Both the position numbers and the translations under genes were made by a program. The notes under the pieces are model-generated. The model did no database searches and was not told where the DNA came from. It saw only the letters and a list, made by a program, of their open reading frames with translations. From Bacillus sp. DTU_2020_1000418_1_SI_GHA_SEK_038 (GTDB lineage: Bacteria; Bacillota; Bacilli; Bacillales; Cytobacillaceae): DNA of 64,000 nt. How positions within the stretch are numbered: position 1 is the stretch's first letter; every line of letters begins with the position of its first letter. Positions 41,330-50,761 of this stretch are shown here, one piece after another. The DNA lies in assembly GCF_032341175.1 (NCBI RefSeq), contig NZ_CP135435.1:3844001-3908000 (forward strand), in the 5' to 3' direction.

Positions 41330-42170
41330 GATGTTAAAGTTATACGAATGTGGCTATTGTACACATCCTGAAAAAATTGTGAACCCGGACAAAGGATTTA
41401 AATCGATTGAATTTCCAGCGATTGTTGGGCTCTTGGAGCATTCAACACACGGTTATATTTTGTTTGATACAGGATACGCTTCTCATTTTCTTGAGGCAAC
41501 AAAAAGGTTTCCATACTCGGTTTATGCGAAGCTCACACCGGTTTATTTTTCCGAAGAGAAGTCGATTAAAAATCAATTACTGAAGGATGGAATTTCACCG
41601 GACGAAATCAGCATCATTTTTCTCTCGCATTTTCATGGGGATCATACTGCTGGGCTAAAGGACTTTCCTAAGGCACAGGTATATACATTTGAAACAGCTT
41701 ACGAGAATATTCGCCATAACAGCAAATTCAAGGCGCTGTCAAAGGGCTGCTTACTGGATTTACTGCCAGTAGATCTTGATGAAAGGCTCACTTTTATTGA
41801 CTGTTTAACTCCAATTGACTTAGATGAAAGTTTTGGTGAATTTGAGAAAGGGTACGCTGTGTTTGGTGATGATTCGCTTGTCGCGGTTGATTTAACAGGG
41901 CATGCGGTCGGGCAGTTCGGCATTTTCATTAAGCTGATGAGCGGAAAACGCGTTTTTCTATGTGCAGATGCAGTATGGGTGAGCGAGGCTTTCGAGCAGC
42001 TGATTTATCCACTTAAAATCGCCAACCTGCTTATTGCTGACAAGAAGCAATATGTCAGCCATATTCAAAAACTTCATCATTTGTCAAAGGCTCAACCAGA
42101 AATTGATATCTTGCCAACTCATTGCTCCATTACTTGGGAAAAGGCGAAGAGGGGATTTATTTATGAATAA
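41319..42170 (+). CDS. Metallo-beta-lactamase-fold hydrolase
   Basis: A 283-residue MBL-fold protein. The zinc motif HFHGDH (H104, H106, D108, H109) and LFDTGYASHF are plain, with further ligands in LTGHAVGQFG, CADAVW and the C-terminal LPTHCSITWE. The overall layout resembles lactonases of the AiiA type. It may hydrolyse a lactone or thioester made by the cluster. It overlaps the upstream gene by 11 bases and the downstream one by eight. Confidence 0.9.
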   Translation: MSIKMLKLYECGYCTHPEKIVNPDKGFKSIEFPAIVGLLEHSTHGYILFDTGYASHFLEATKRFPYSVYAKLTPVYFSEEKSIKNQLLKDGISPDEISIIFLSHFHGDHTAGLKDFPKAQVYTFETAYENIRHNSKFKALSKGCLLDLLPVDLDERLTFIDCLTPIDLDESFGEFEKGYAVFGDDSLVAVDLTGHAVGQFGIFIKLMSGKRVFLCADAVWVSEAFEQLIYPLKIANLLIADKKQYVSHIQKLHHLSKAQPEIDILPTHCSITWEKAKRGFIYE

Positions 42171-43491
42171 AATGTCCATTTTGAAACAGTATATTGTGAC
42201 TAAATTTGGACGAAAATTTGCATCTCGTCAAGAGCTTGAGGCATACCAGAAGAAAAAAATAAAGAAGCATTTGGAATTTGTGCTTGCATCCTCCCCTTTC
42301 TATCGGCAGTTTTACAAAGGTTACGAGGAAAAAATTACACACAATCGCTGGGATCAGCTGCCAATGATAGATAAGTCCGTCATGATGGAGAATTTTGATT
42401 CCCTTAATACGGTCGGGATCAAAAAAGAAGAAGCTCTTCAAGTTGCATTTGAAGCGGAGAATTCAAGGGATTTTTCACCTAAGATTGGGGATATCTCTGT
42501 AGGCCTCTCATCAGGGACAAGCGGGAATCGAGGGATTTTCCTTATATCTGATCAGGAAAGTGCACTTTGGGCAGGAACAATTTTGGCGAAGGTTTTGCCG
42601 GGCAGTATTTTGGGAAAGCACCAGATTGCTTTCTTCTTAAGGGCTAATAATAATCTCTATACTTCTACAGAAAATGGCCGAATTGCTTTTCACTTTTTTG
42701 ATTTATTGGATGATTTCGCGGAGCATATCCGGAAATTAAAAGCGGTTCAGCCTACCATTGTGATTGGCCCTCCCTCTATTTTACGAAAAGTGGCGGATTG
42801 GCAGGCAAATGGGGACATTGGGATTCATCCTAGGAAAATAGTTTCGGTGGCTGAGGTGCTAGAAGATATTGATAAGACCTACATAGAAGGGGTTTTCCAG
42901 CAAACTCTGCATCAGGTATATCAATGTACAGAAGGTTTTTTGGCGGCAACCTGTTCCCATGGCACCTTGCATATGAATGAAGATCTTGTCGTTATTGAAA
43001 AGGAATATTTGGATGACGGGGTTTTTGTTCCGATTATTACCGATTTCAGCCGTACGACCCAGCCGATTATTCGCTATCGTTTGAATGACATACTCGTTGA
43101 GAGAGTAAGCCCTTGTCCATGCGGCTCCCACTACCTTGCATTGGAGAGGATTGACGGGCGCTGCGATGATATTTTCTATGGGAAACAGGCTGACAGCGGC
43201 GAGCTTTCTCCCCTTTTTCCTGATTTTATCAGAAGAGCAATTATGTTTTCCTCTGAAGATATTTTAGAATATAAGGTCATTCAAAAAAATTGGGAGGAGC
43301 TTGAGGTTAAGGTGAAGTTTCGAGGGAATGAGAAGCGTGTTCAAGAGAAGATTGAGCGCGAATTGACAAAGCTTTGGGCTGGAAAAGGCCTGTTAATACC
43401 AATTGTCCACTTCACACCTTATGATATTCTTCCGTCTGAAAAAAAATTAAAGCGGATTGAAAGTCAAATGAAAGGCAGCATCCCAACATGA
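42163..43491 (+). CDS. Adenylate-forming enzyme, F390-synthetase/PaaK-like (putative CoF synthetase)
   Basis: A 442-residue member of the phenylacetate-CoA ligase / coenzyme F390 synthetase branch of adenylate-forming enzymes. The nucleotide loop is GLSSGTSGNRG (114-124); VSVAEVLEDID and YQCTEGFLAATC follow, then the sugar-binding-like IIRYRLNDILVERVSPCPCG and IDGRCDDIF. It probably activates a carboxylate as acyl-AMP. It matches, from memory, a family catalogued only as a putative adenylate-forming enzyme. The ATG at 42163 follows AAGAGGGG, overlapping the MBL gene by eight bases. Confidence 0.9.
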   Translation: MNKMSILKQYIVTKFGRKFASRQELEAYQKKKIKKHLEFVLASSPFYRQFYKGYEEKITHNRWDQLPMIDKSVMMENFDSLNTVGIKKEEALQVAFEAENSRDFSPKIGDISVGLSSGTSGNRGIFLISDQESALWAGTILAKVLPGSILGKHQIAFFLRANNNLYTSTENGRIAFHFFDLLDDFAEHIRKLKAVQPTIVIGPPSILRKVADWQANGDIGIHPRKIVSVAEVLEDIDKTYIEGVFQQTLHQVYQCTEGFLAATCSHGTLHMNEDLVVIEKEYLDDGVFVPIITDFSRTTQPIIRYRLNDILVERVSPCPCGSHYLALERIDGRCDDIFYGKQADSGELSPLFPDFIRRAIMFSSEDILEYKVIQKNWEELEVKVKFRGNEKRVQEKIERELTKLWAGKGLLIPIVHFTPYDILPSEKKLKRIESQMKGSIPT

Positions 43492-44666
43492 TCAGTCTTC
43501 ATGACAAATCATCATTGGATCAAATTAATTGGGCGAGCAAAAAGGATGGCGCCTATGTCCGTGATTATTTTTCCCCGATTCTTCGTGACGGTGTGGAAAA
43601 GTATATTACAAATGTTCGTGCAGACGTGTATCTATTAGAAATCGATGATCTTGTTATGCCTGTAACAGTGAATGATAAGGAATTTGATAACTCTTATGTC
43701 TGCTCCCCTTATACGCACTATATTTCTTATGCGAAAGAGGAGCTGTGGGAATTAAAAAAGCCGCGACTGGAAAAATTCCTTTCGAAAGGTCTTGATTTCA
43801 TTGGATTTGTTTTTTGGCAGACTGCGATTAATAAAATTGTATCGGTAAATAATTGGTTTCTTTCGACTAATTTGTATTTTCCTCTAAGCCATTCACAGAT
43901 AGACCGGATTACGCAATTTCTAATCGGGCGCTTTCCTCATCATACGATTCAATTTCGGTCGATTGTGAAAGGGCTTTATCCTGGGATGTTCGAGGCTTTT
44001 GAAAGAAATTCGTATGAGCGAATTATGTCTCGGTCAGTTTATTTGCTGCAACCCTATTACTTTAGAGAGTTAAGCAATAGGAGGAGAAGAGACTTTTTTA
44101 GAGATAAAAAATTCATGGAACAAAGCTCATATACGGTTATTGAAGGCAAGGACGTAACTGAAGCACTCATCCCGATTATTAAAAGCCATTATGAGCAGCT
44201 TTATATAGATAAATATTCAAAACATAACCCACAGTTTACTTGGCATTATTTTAAAAATATATTGGACCACCGATTGATGCATTTTAAGTTGCTTAAACAA
44301 ATAGCTAATCATGTTGATTTCGATACTTCCCAAGAGAACACCTATGATGGAGTGATCGGCTATTTTCATCGTGATGGCGTTTTAACCACCCCCATTTTCG
44401 GCTATGAAATGGATAAAGGACAAGCGAATGGGTTATATCGCCTATTGTCTTATTTAATTACTGATGAAGTGCTTGAAAAGAATTTTGTTGGCCATTTTAG
44501 CGCTGGAGCCGGAAACTTTAAAAGAAACCGCGGGGCTGTTCAAGAAATTGAATACACGTTCTTCTATAATAAGCATCTTCCACTGAAATCTAGATGGATT
44601 TGGACCTTTTTGAAGAGGTTAATGGACTGGGTTGTCGTACCGATGGCGAGGAAGATGAAATTTTAA
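43488..44666 (+). CDS. GNAT-like acyltransferase, last gene of the cluster
   Basis: A 392-residue protein whose C-terminal half looks like a GNAT/BioF2-type acyltransferase (KSHYEQLYIDKYSKHNPQFT, GVIGYFHRDGVLTTPIFGYE, FSAGAGNFKRNRGA). The N-terminal half is unassigned. It could transfer the product of the adenylating enzyme to an acceptor. Its start overlaps the upstream stop by four bases (ATGA). A strong terminator follows, which closes the six-gene unit. Confidence 0.75.
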   Translation: MISLHDKSSLDQINWASKKDGAYVRDYFSPILRDGVEKYITNVRADVYLLEIDDLVMPVTVNDKEFDNSYVCSPYTHYISYAKEELWELKKPRLEKFLSKGLDFIGFVFWQTAINKIVSVNNWFLSTNLYFPLSHSQIDRITQFLIGRFPHHTIQFRSIVKGLYPGMFEAFERNSYERIMSRSVYLLQPYYFRELSNRRRRDFFRDKKFMEQSSYTVIEGKDVTEALIPIIKSHYEQLYIDKYSKHNPQFTWHYFKNILDHRLMHFKLLKQIANHVDFDTSQENTYDGVIGYFHRDGVLTTPIFGYEMDKGQANGLYRLLSYLITDEVLEKNFVGHFSAGAGNFKRNRGAVQEIEYTFFYNKHLPLKSRWIWTFLKRLMDWVVVPMARKMKF

Positions 44667-44669
44667 TTT

Positions 44670-44716
44670 AATAAAGGAGCAGCAATGATCCGTTTGCCAC
44701 TCCTTTATTATTTTTA
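44670..44716 (+). terminator. Terminator of the six-gene cluster
   Basis: A 10-bp stem (AATAAAGGAG with CTCCTTTATT) followed by T-rich sequence, four bases after the last stop codon. Confidence 0.85.
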
Positions 44717-44718
44717 CT

Positions 44719-45348
44719 CTATCGCTTTGTTATGACAAATACTCCACCACAGTGAGAAATCGGATAAAATTCACAATGGCAATCATTCTTTAATGAAGAT
44801 TCTATCTCCTCATATACAAAATAAAATTCATCATGGTCCCAGTAATCAATACTTTCTTTCCGGCATTCTTCAAGATGCTCCCTTGCTTCGAAAGAAATAT
44901 CGCCAATAAATATTTTTCCTTCCTCTTTAAGAAGGGGTATCAGAGTTTTTATGAATGATATTTTCTCTTTATCTGTTAAATGATGTAATGTATACGTGCT
45001 GACGATCGCATCGTACTTTTTGTTTAGATATTCGGCAGGGATTCCATTCGAAATATCCCATTCTATTAAATTTGCTTTCGGCATTTTTAATTTAGCTATT
45101 GAAATCATTTTGGATGAAAAATCTAAACCATCAATTTGATGTCCAGCTTCATATAGTTTACTTGTTAATACGCCTGTCCCAAACCCAATGTCTAATACTT
45201 TAGAGTTAATTTTTTGCATCACTTCATTAAAAATAGTGTTAAGAATTTTTTTATATCCAGCGAAAGGATAAAGGTTGTTTTCTTCACTAACCTGAACCGT
45301 CTTATCATAATTATCCGCCCATAAATTAAATCCTTGATTGTTTAGCAT
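44719..45348 (-). CDS. Class I SAM-dependent methyltransferase
   Basis: A 209-residue protein with the SAM-binding motif I VLDIGFGTGVLTSKL, motif II-like GLDFSSKMISIAKLKM and the DAIVSTYTLHHLTD segment. It probably methylates a small molecule. It is transcribed convergently to the preceding cluster and has its own GGAGGGG site, so it need not belong to it. I cannot assign a substrate. Confidence 0.85.
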   Translation of the reverse strand: MLNNQGFNLWADNYDKTVQVSEENNLYPFAGYKKILNTIFNEVMQKINSKVLDIGFGTGVLTSKLYEAGHQIDGLDFSSKMISIAKLKMPKANLIEWDISNGIPAEYLNKKYDAIVSTYTLHHLTDKEKISFIKTLIPLLKEEGKIFIGDISFEAREHLEECRKESIDYWDHDEFYFVYEEIESSLKNDCHCEFYPISHCGGVFVITKR

Positions 45349-45392
45349 GTATGCCCCTCCAATTAGCTTAAAATTTTACGAGCTCAGTTTGT

Positions 45393-45908
45393 TCAATTGA
45401 ATTTCCCGTATTTATCCCCAATGAAGTCCAATTTCCTCCCAATAAAATTTGCATGGACAGGAACTAAATTTAATTCCCTTGACCAAACAGAAAGTTGGCC
45501 AATATGATGAATTTCGTGGGCGACAACATGGTGTAAAATTTCATCAGTTGTATACTTGTCTTGGTCCCACGGAACACTCACAAGATCATCCTTTATATAG
45601 GCAATTGTCTCTAAAAAATCTCTTATTTCACTTCGAAGTTCATCCTAGAGAGATTTAACTTTTCTAAGGGTACCGTAATCACTAAACTTGAATACCCTAT
45701 CCTCTTTTTCTTGAATCCCCCGAACCCAGCTATATTCCACATCAATAATGTGAAAAAGTGTATATAAAATACTTTCTACACCCCCAATACGTTTTTTAGT
45801 TAATTCCTCTGCCGTCAGCTGCTCACACCATTGAAACCATTCATCTCTTATCTCCCAATTGTACTCAAAGAATTTTCTTATTTTAAGCACCTCAATATAT
45901 TTCCTCAT
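45393..45908 (-). pseudogene. DinB-family protein interrupted by an in-frame TAG
   Basis: One frame of 171 codons is broken by a single TAG at 45645-45647. The first part (MRKYIEVLKIRKFFEYNWEI, with a metal-site histidine in TLFHIIDVEYSW) and the second (DELRSEIRDFLETIAYIKDD, with HHVVAHEIHHIGQL) together make a complete DinB four-helix protein. DinB proteins are thought to be thiol-dependent metalloenzymes of detoxification. The break may be a real recent mutation, a sequencing error or a suppressed stop. Confidence 0.8.
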
Positions 45909-46037
45909 TTACTTATAGGGATTAGCTTTTCAGTCACAAATTCCTCTTTTTGAATGTAATTCTTTTCAGCATAAATGCCCTGTTGCGCAAAATCAGCACT
46001 TTTAAGTAATTTTCTTTTCAAACTTTCTAAATGACAA

Positions 46038-46066
46038 AAACGTTCCCCAATAAATTAAGGAACGCC
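46038..46066 (-). terminator. Possible terminator
   Basis: On the minus strand CGTTCC and GGAACG enclose 12 bases and are followed by TTTTT. It would stop transcripts coming from the DoxX-like gene across the tandem array. Confidence 0.5.
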
Positions 46067-46108
46067 ATTCTACACAATATATTTATCTTGATTAGTTCAT
46101 TTATTTTT

Positions 46109-46412
46109 CTATGGTGAGCGTTTTGATGTGAGTTTATGTAAAACGAGCGCTATGAACTCTTCATAGTAAGCGTTTTGATGTGAGTCTTTGTAAAACGAGC
46201 ACTATGAACACTTCATAGTAAGCGTTTTGATGTGAGTCTTTGTAAAACGAGCACTATGAACACTTCATAGTAAGCGTTTTGATGTGAGTCTTTATAAAAC
46301 GAGCACTATGAACACTTCATAGTAAGCGTTTTGATGTGAGTCTTTGTAAAACGAGCACTATGAACACTTCATAGAAGCGTTTTGATGTGAGTTTGTTTTA
46401 AACGAGCGCTAT
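46109..46412. repeat. Tandem array: about six 52-bp units
   Basis: Units starting CATAGTAAGCGTTTTGATGT at 46162, 46214, 46266, 46318 and 46370 are exactly 52 bases apart, with a diverged copy before. Each carries GTTTT...AAAAC and CTATG...CATAG pairs. The array fills the gap between the broken DinB gene and a membrane protein gene. Confidence 0.95.
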
Positions 46413-46413
46413 T

Positions 46414-46815
46414 TTAATCTTCCGTAATAGAAGGTTTTGGTCTTCTCTCTAATATTCTCATAAAATTTTTTCTATAACAAATCAACAAATAACTATAAGT
46501 GATGATTAGCACTACTGCTAAAAGAAGTAATGAATGGTCTATGAACAAGTGGAGTAAGAAAATGTTTACTACAATTGGAGACAATATTGCAATGGCCAAT
46601 GGGATGAATTGATTGATCAAGAGTAAAATTCCACATATAATCTCTAAAGTTTTTTCCACAATTAATAGATATTTAAATTCGAATAATGCCATAGCCTCGG
46701 GGCTTGTTGGTACAAATGGATCGAATCCAAAAATAACCACATAACCATTTAGACCTGCCCCCAAGAAAACAACACCTAAAAAATATCTGCTTACTTGCAT
46801 AAGAATTTTATTCAA
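46414..46815 (-). CDS. DoxX-like four-helix membrane protein
   Basis: A 133-residue protein with four hydrophobic segments, starting MNKILMQVSRYFLGVVFLGA from a TTG at 46815 chosen because GGAGGTG lies six bases upstream. The GAGLNGYV and IICGILLLINQ features suggest the DoxX/DUF417 group of small membrane proteins. Function unknown. It ends immediately next to the tandem array, so its terminator probably lies beyond it. Confidence 0.65.
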   Translation of the reverse strand: MNKILMQVSRYFLGVVFLGAGLNGYVVIFGFDPFVPTSPEAMALFEFKYLLIVEKTLEIICGILLLINQFIPLAIAILSPIVVNIFLLHLFIDHSLLLLAVVLIITYSYLLICYRKNFMRILERRPKPSITED

Positions 46816-47102
46816 TTTGCACACCTCCAAGTAAAGTGTATTCGATTAAAAACTATGTAAGTATTAAAATAGGGCACTTATTAATATATTAACTTTCAAA
46901 GTTACAAAAAGACCGCCACCTATAAAAGTAAACCGTTCCGTTTTAAAGTGTATTTCATTAAAATGACAATAAAAATAGGGTGAAAACTGACAACAGTTTT
47001 GACACGCCTTTTTTTATTGTTTATGGAGTTTTTTTGAAACTGCAAATCTAAAATGTCTTATTAAGCACTTGTTAATTGAACAAGACACCTAAATAAATAA
47101 TT

Positions 47103-47288
47103 TCAATTATTGACTTCGTTTTTACTCTTTTTAGTCCTATATATTAGAATAGCAGAGATGATAATTACAATTGCTCCAATTACCCCAACTAATATCGCTA
47201 TCGATTGCGACATAATAGGGAATCTCGATAATGCTACTAATATTAACCCTAAAACCAGCAAAATGACATTCTTTGTGTCTCTACTCAT
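47103..47288 (-). CDS. Small two-helix membrane protein
   Basis: A 61-residue protein with two hydrophobic helices (about 7-25 and 28-49) and a basic tail ending YRTKKSKNEVNN. A GGGGGAG site precedes the ATG. I do not recognise it. Confidence 0.6.
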   Translation of the reverse strand: MSRDTKNVILLVLGLILVALSRFPIMSQSIAILVGVIGAIVIIISAILIYRTKKSKNEVNN

Positions 47289-47442
47289 TTAATACTCCCC
47301 CTATAATTACTATTTCGCAAACTTAATTGACGCTATATTTAATGTCCTATTTAAAGCGTACAACAATCAATGTTCTTTAATTTCATTATGTCATTTCATC
47401 TGTCAATTTTATATAAAGTTTTAATAACCTTTATATAAATGG

Positions 47443-47470
47443 AAAACGGCACAGGTCAATTCCTGTGCCG
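47443..47470 (-). terminator. Hairpin with short T run
   Basis: A perfect CGGCACAGG/CCTGTGCCG stem with TTTT on the minus strand, in the gene-free stretch next to the second 52-bp array. Confidence 0.5.
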
Positions 47471-47545
47471 ATTAGTATGCCATTTTATCAATATAAACCT
47501 CAAAACTGAACCCTTTATTATATAAGGCGCCGTCTTTTTTACATA

Positions 47546-47905
47546 GAACGGGCAATGAGATGGCGTGCTTTTACCAAGGATCGACTTTTTAACTTTGAAC
47601 GGGCAATGAGACGGCGCTTCTTTTACCGAGGAACACCTTTTTAACCTTAAACGTGTAATGAAACGGTGTTCCTTTTACCGAGGATCGACTTTTTAACTCA
47701 GAACGGGTAATGAAACGGCGCTTCTTTTACCGAGGAACACCTTTTTAACCTTGAACGGGTAATGAGACTGCGCTTCTTTTACCGAGGAACACCTTTTTAA
47801 CCTTGAACGGGTAATGAGACTGCGCTTCTTTTACCGAGGAACACCTTTTTAACCTTGAACGGGCAATGAGACGGCACTTTTTCTAGTTTTCCCCGTAGGA
47901 GCTCA
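47546..47905. repeat. Tandem array: seven 52-bp units
   Basis: Units starting GAACGGGTAATGAGAC at 47546, 47597, 47649, 47701, 47753, 47805 and 47857 (period 51-52). The sequence is unrelated to the array at 46109 but has the same period. It lies downstream of the his operon terminator. Confidence 0.95.
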
Positions 47906-47953
47906 TTTTTTTGCTTCACCTTTCAGAAGTACTCGAAATTAAAGAAAGTAAAC

Positions 47954-47984
47954 TAAAAAAACCAAATCAATCATGTGATTTGGT
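47954..47984 (-). terminator. Terminator of the his operon
   Basis: A 9-bp stem (ACCAAATCA/TGATTTGGT) followed by seven T residues on the minus strand, just after hisI. Confidence 0.85.
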
Positions 47985-47999
47985 CTCCTCATTCATATG

Positions 48000-48641
48000 C
48001 TATTCAGCCGATTTCTTTTCATGTCTTTTATCCAAAACGCTTAGCACTTCTTTAAACGGAAGCTCCTGCTCTCTAAGCAACACAAGTAAATGATAGAGCA
48101 GATCGGCCGCTTCCCATTTCAACTCTTCTTTGTCGCGGTTTTTTGCGGCGATAATTACCTCGGCCGCTTCTTCGCCGACCTTTTTCAAAATTTTATCTAC
48201 GCCTTTTTCAAATAAATAGGTCGTGTAGGCTCCTTCCGGTCGTTCCGCTTCCCGCTCTTGAATCAATTTTTCAAGGGACAAGAGAATGCTATAGTCTGAG
48301 AGGCTGCCAGCAGATTCGCCCGATGGATAAAGGCTCTCCTCAAAACAGCTCACTGCCCCAGTATGGCATGCAGGTCCAGCAGTATCAACGAGCACCACAA
48401 TTGCATCTTTGTCACAGTCGAATTTCATTTCGACAATTCGCTGGGTGTTCCCGCTTGTCGCTCCTTTGTGCCAAAGCTCCTGTCTAGAACGGCTGAAAAA
48501 CCACGTTTCGCCTGACTCGATTGATTTTTCAAGAGATTCCCGGTTCATGTAGGCTAATGTCAATACTTCACGTGTTGTCGCATCCTGAACGATGGCCGGG
48601 ATGAGGCCTTTTTCATCAAATGTCAATTCTTCGATATTCAT
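48000..48641 (-). CDS. hisI: Bifunctional phosphoribosyl-AMP cyclohydrolase / phosphoribosyl-ATP pyrophosphatase
   Basis: A 213-residue fusion of two histidine-pathway enzymes. The N-terminal HisI domain has [20 protein letters not shown] and the CHTGAVSCF zinc motif; the C-terminal HisE domain has [20 protein letters not shown]. It performs steps two and three of histidine synthesis. It is the last gene of hisZGDBHAFI and overlaps hisF by four bases. Confidence 0.97.
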   Translation of the reverse strand: MNIEELTFDEKGLIPAIVQDATTREVLTLAYMNRESLEKSIESGETWFFSRSRQELWHKGATSGNTQRIVEMKFDCDKDAIVVLVDTAGPACHTGAVSCFEESLYPSGESAGSLSDYSILLSLEKLIQEREAERPEGAYTTYLFEKGVDKILKKVGEEAAEVIIAAKNRDKEELKWEAADLLYHLLVLLREQELPFKEVLSVLDKRHEKKSAE

Positions 48642-49396
48642 CGGACAGGCACCCCTTTTTCCTTTAAATAAGCCTTCACTTCGGCTACAGACGTTTCTTT
48701 ATAGTGGAAAATCGAAGCTGCTAACGCGGCATCTGCTTTCCCATCAATTAAGGCCTCGGCAAAATGCTCAGCATTCCCTGCCCCTCCAGAAGCGATGACC
48801 GGAATCGATACCGCTTCACTGACCGCTTTCGTTACAGCGATATCAAACCCATTCTTCTCTCCATCTGAATCCATGCTTGTTAGCAGGATTTCGCCAGCAC
48901 CAAGCTGAGCCACTTCCTTCGCCCACTCGATGACTTCCCATTCGGAGGGTGTCCGGCCCCCATGAGTATATACACGCCATGACCCAAGCTCTGAATCGTA
49001 CTTGGCATCAATCGCGACAACGATACATTGTGAACCGAAAAACTTGGCTCCCTCTGTAACCAAATTCGGATTGTTAACCGCAGCTGTATTCAGAGAAACC
49101 TTATCTGCCCCAGCTCGTAAAATTCTTTTCATATCCTCTAATGAGTTGATGCCGCCGCCAACTGTAAATGGGATCGCCAATTCAGAAGCAACCGAACGAA
49201 CGACCTCAACCATCGTTTTTCGGCCTTCAACGGAAGCAGATATATCTAGAAAAACAAGCTCATCCGCCCCCTGCTCATCATAAAAACGGGCAAGCTCCAC
49301 TGGATCACCAGCATCACGAAGCTGAACAAATTGAATTCCTTTCACAACGCGGCCCTCTTTTACATCAAGGCATGGAATGATGCGTTTTGTTAGCAT
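48638..49396 (-). CDS. hisF: Imidazole glycerol phosphate synthase, cyclase subunit HisF
   Basis: A 252-residue TIM barrel starting [20 protein letters not shown], with the catalytic aspartates (Asp in PCLDV, Asp in [13 protein letters not shown]) and the phosphate site GGAGNAEHF. It uses ammonia from HisH to form imidazole glycerol phosphate and AICAR. It lies one base downstream of the hisA stop and overlaps hisI. Confidence 0.97.
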   Translation of the reverse strand: MLTKRIIPCLDVKEGRVVKGIQFVQLRDAGDPVELARFYDEQGADELVFLDISASVEGRKTMVEVVRSVASELAIPFTVGGGINSLEDMKRILRAGADKVSLNTAAVNNPNLVTEGAKFFGSQCIVVAIDAKYDSELGSWRVYTHGGRTPSEWEVIEWAKEVAQLGAGEILLTSMDSDGEKNGFDIAVTKAVSEAVSIPVIASGGAGNAEHFAEALIDGKADAALAASIFHYKETSVAEVKAYLKEKGVPVR

Positions 49397-49397
49397 G

Positions 49398-50126
49398 TTA
49401 CTTCACCTCTCCCAATGCTTCCTTCACGGTAAAACGTCCTTCGTAAATGGCTTTTCCGACAATAGCACCTGTTACCCCATCATCGTAAAATTCTTTTAAA
49501 CTAGTTAAATCAGAAAGCTTGCTGACTCCCCCAGAAGCGATAACACTTTTTCCTGTTTCTTTTGCCAGTTGTCTGACTGCCTCTATATTTGGACCGGACA
49601 GCATGCCATCTGTTGCAATATCGGTAAAAATAAACGACTCTGCTCCAGCATCCGCAAAGCGTTTACCTAACTCAACCGCCTTCACTTCGGAAGTGTTCAG
49701 CCATCCATGCGTTGCTACATAGCCATCTTTTGCATCCAAGCCTACTGCAATTTGATTGCCATATTTCCTGATCATTTCAATCGCGAAATCTGGCTTCGAA
49801 ACGGCAATACTTCCGATGATCACACGTGAAACACCATTTTCCAAATAATGAGCAATATCGGTTTCGGTCCGAATGCCGCCGCCAATTTGAATATGAGCCT
49901 TCAGCTCCTTGGCTGCCTTTATTACAGATACGTCATTGACTCTTTTTCCATCCTTTGCTCCGTCTAGGTCGACCATATGGATCCAGCTTGCTCCTTCATC
50001 TGCAAACTTTTTTGCCATATCAAAAGGAGAATCCCCATATACTGTTTCTTGATTATAATCTCCCTGTAGCAAGCGGACACACTTGCCGCCTCGCATATCA
50101 ATTGCTGGATAAATGGTAAAGCTCAT
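49398..50126 (-). CDS. hisA: Phosphoribosylformimino-AICAR ribotide isomerase HisA
   Basis: A 242-residue TIM barrel paralogous to HisF, starting [20 protein letters not shown], with catalytic Asp residues in PAIDM and FTDIATDGM. It catalyses the Amadori rearrangement of ProFAR to PRFAR. The ATG overlaps the hisH stop (ATGA), so the two are coupled; a longer frame adds seven residues without need. Confidence 0.97.
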   Translation of the reverse strand: MSFTIYPAIDMRGGKCVRLLQGDYNQETVYGDSPFDMAKKFADEGASWIHMVDLDGAKDGKRVNDVSVIKAAKELKAHIQIGGGIRTETDIAHYLENGVSRVIIGSIAVSKPDFAIEMIRKYGNQIAVGLDAKDGYVATHGWLNTSEVKAVELGKRFADAGAESFIFTDIATDGMLSGPNIEAVRQLAKETGKSVIASGGVSKLSDLTSLKEFYDDGVTGAIVGKAIYEGRFTVKEALGEVK

Positions 50127-50761
50127 TTTTCGGTCATCCTTTCCCATACAATTCCAGTAAAATTACTTAAAAGCTCCATCCCTAATTGTCCGCTTTTTTC
50201 TGGATGAAATTGCATCCCAAATATATTTTCTTTACCGACAACAGCCGGAACTTTTACATCATAGCTGCTTTCTGCAATAACAATGCTCTTATCGTCTGTA
50301 TCTACATAATAGGAGTGAACGAAGTATGCATAATTTTCATGTACTGATTGAAGAAGCTCCGAGGGCTGAACAAAAGTGAGACGATTCCAGCCCATATGCG
50401 GGACTTTATACGGCACTCCGTCCACTGAAACTCCAGGAAATCTTCTTACAGAACCCGGCAGCAGCTGAAGCCCCTTTGTCAGCCCGTTCTCTTCACTTTC
50501 TTCAAATAATAGCTGCATGCCTAAGCAAATCCCAAGCAGCGGTTTCCCGAGCTGTACGTATTCTTTTATCAGGCTCGCTAATTCCAATCTTTCTAAAAGC
50601 TCCATCGCATCCTCAAAAGAGCCAACACCTGGAAGAATCAGCCCATCTGCCTTTTGCAGTTCTCCTCTTTTTTCAGAAATAAAGTAAGGGGTGTCTAATC
50701 GCTCAAGTGCCTTGCTGACACTAAAGAGATTACCCATTCCATAGTCAATAATCCCGATCAT
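50123..50761 (-). CDS. hisH: Imidazole glycerol phosphate synthase, glutaminase subunit HisH
   Basis: A 212-residue class I glutamine amidotransferase with the triad Cys in [20 protein letters not shown], and His and Glu in [14 protein letters not shown]. It supplies ammonia to HisF. It starts [20 protein letters not shown] and abuts hisB. Confidence 0.97.
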   Translation of the reverse strand: MIGIIDYGMGNLFSVSKALERLDTPYFISEKRGELQKADGLILPGVGSFEDAMELLERLELASLIKEYVQLGKPLLGICLGMQLLFEESEENGLTKGLQLLPGSVRRFPGVSVDGVPYKVPHMGWNRLTFVQPSELLQSVHENYAYFVHSYYVDTDDKSIVIAESSYDVKVPAVVGKENIFGMQFHPEKSGQLGMELLSNFTGIVWERMTEK

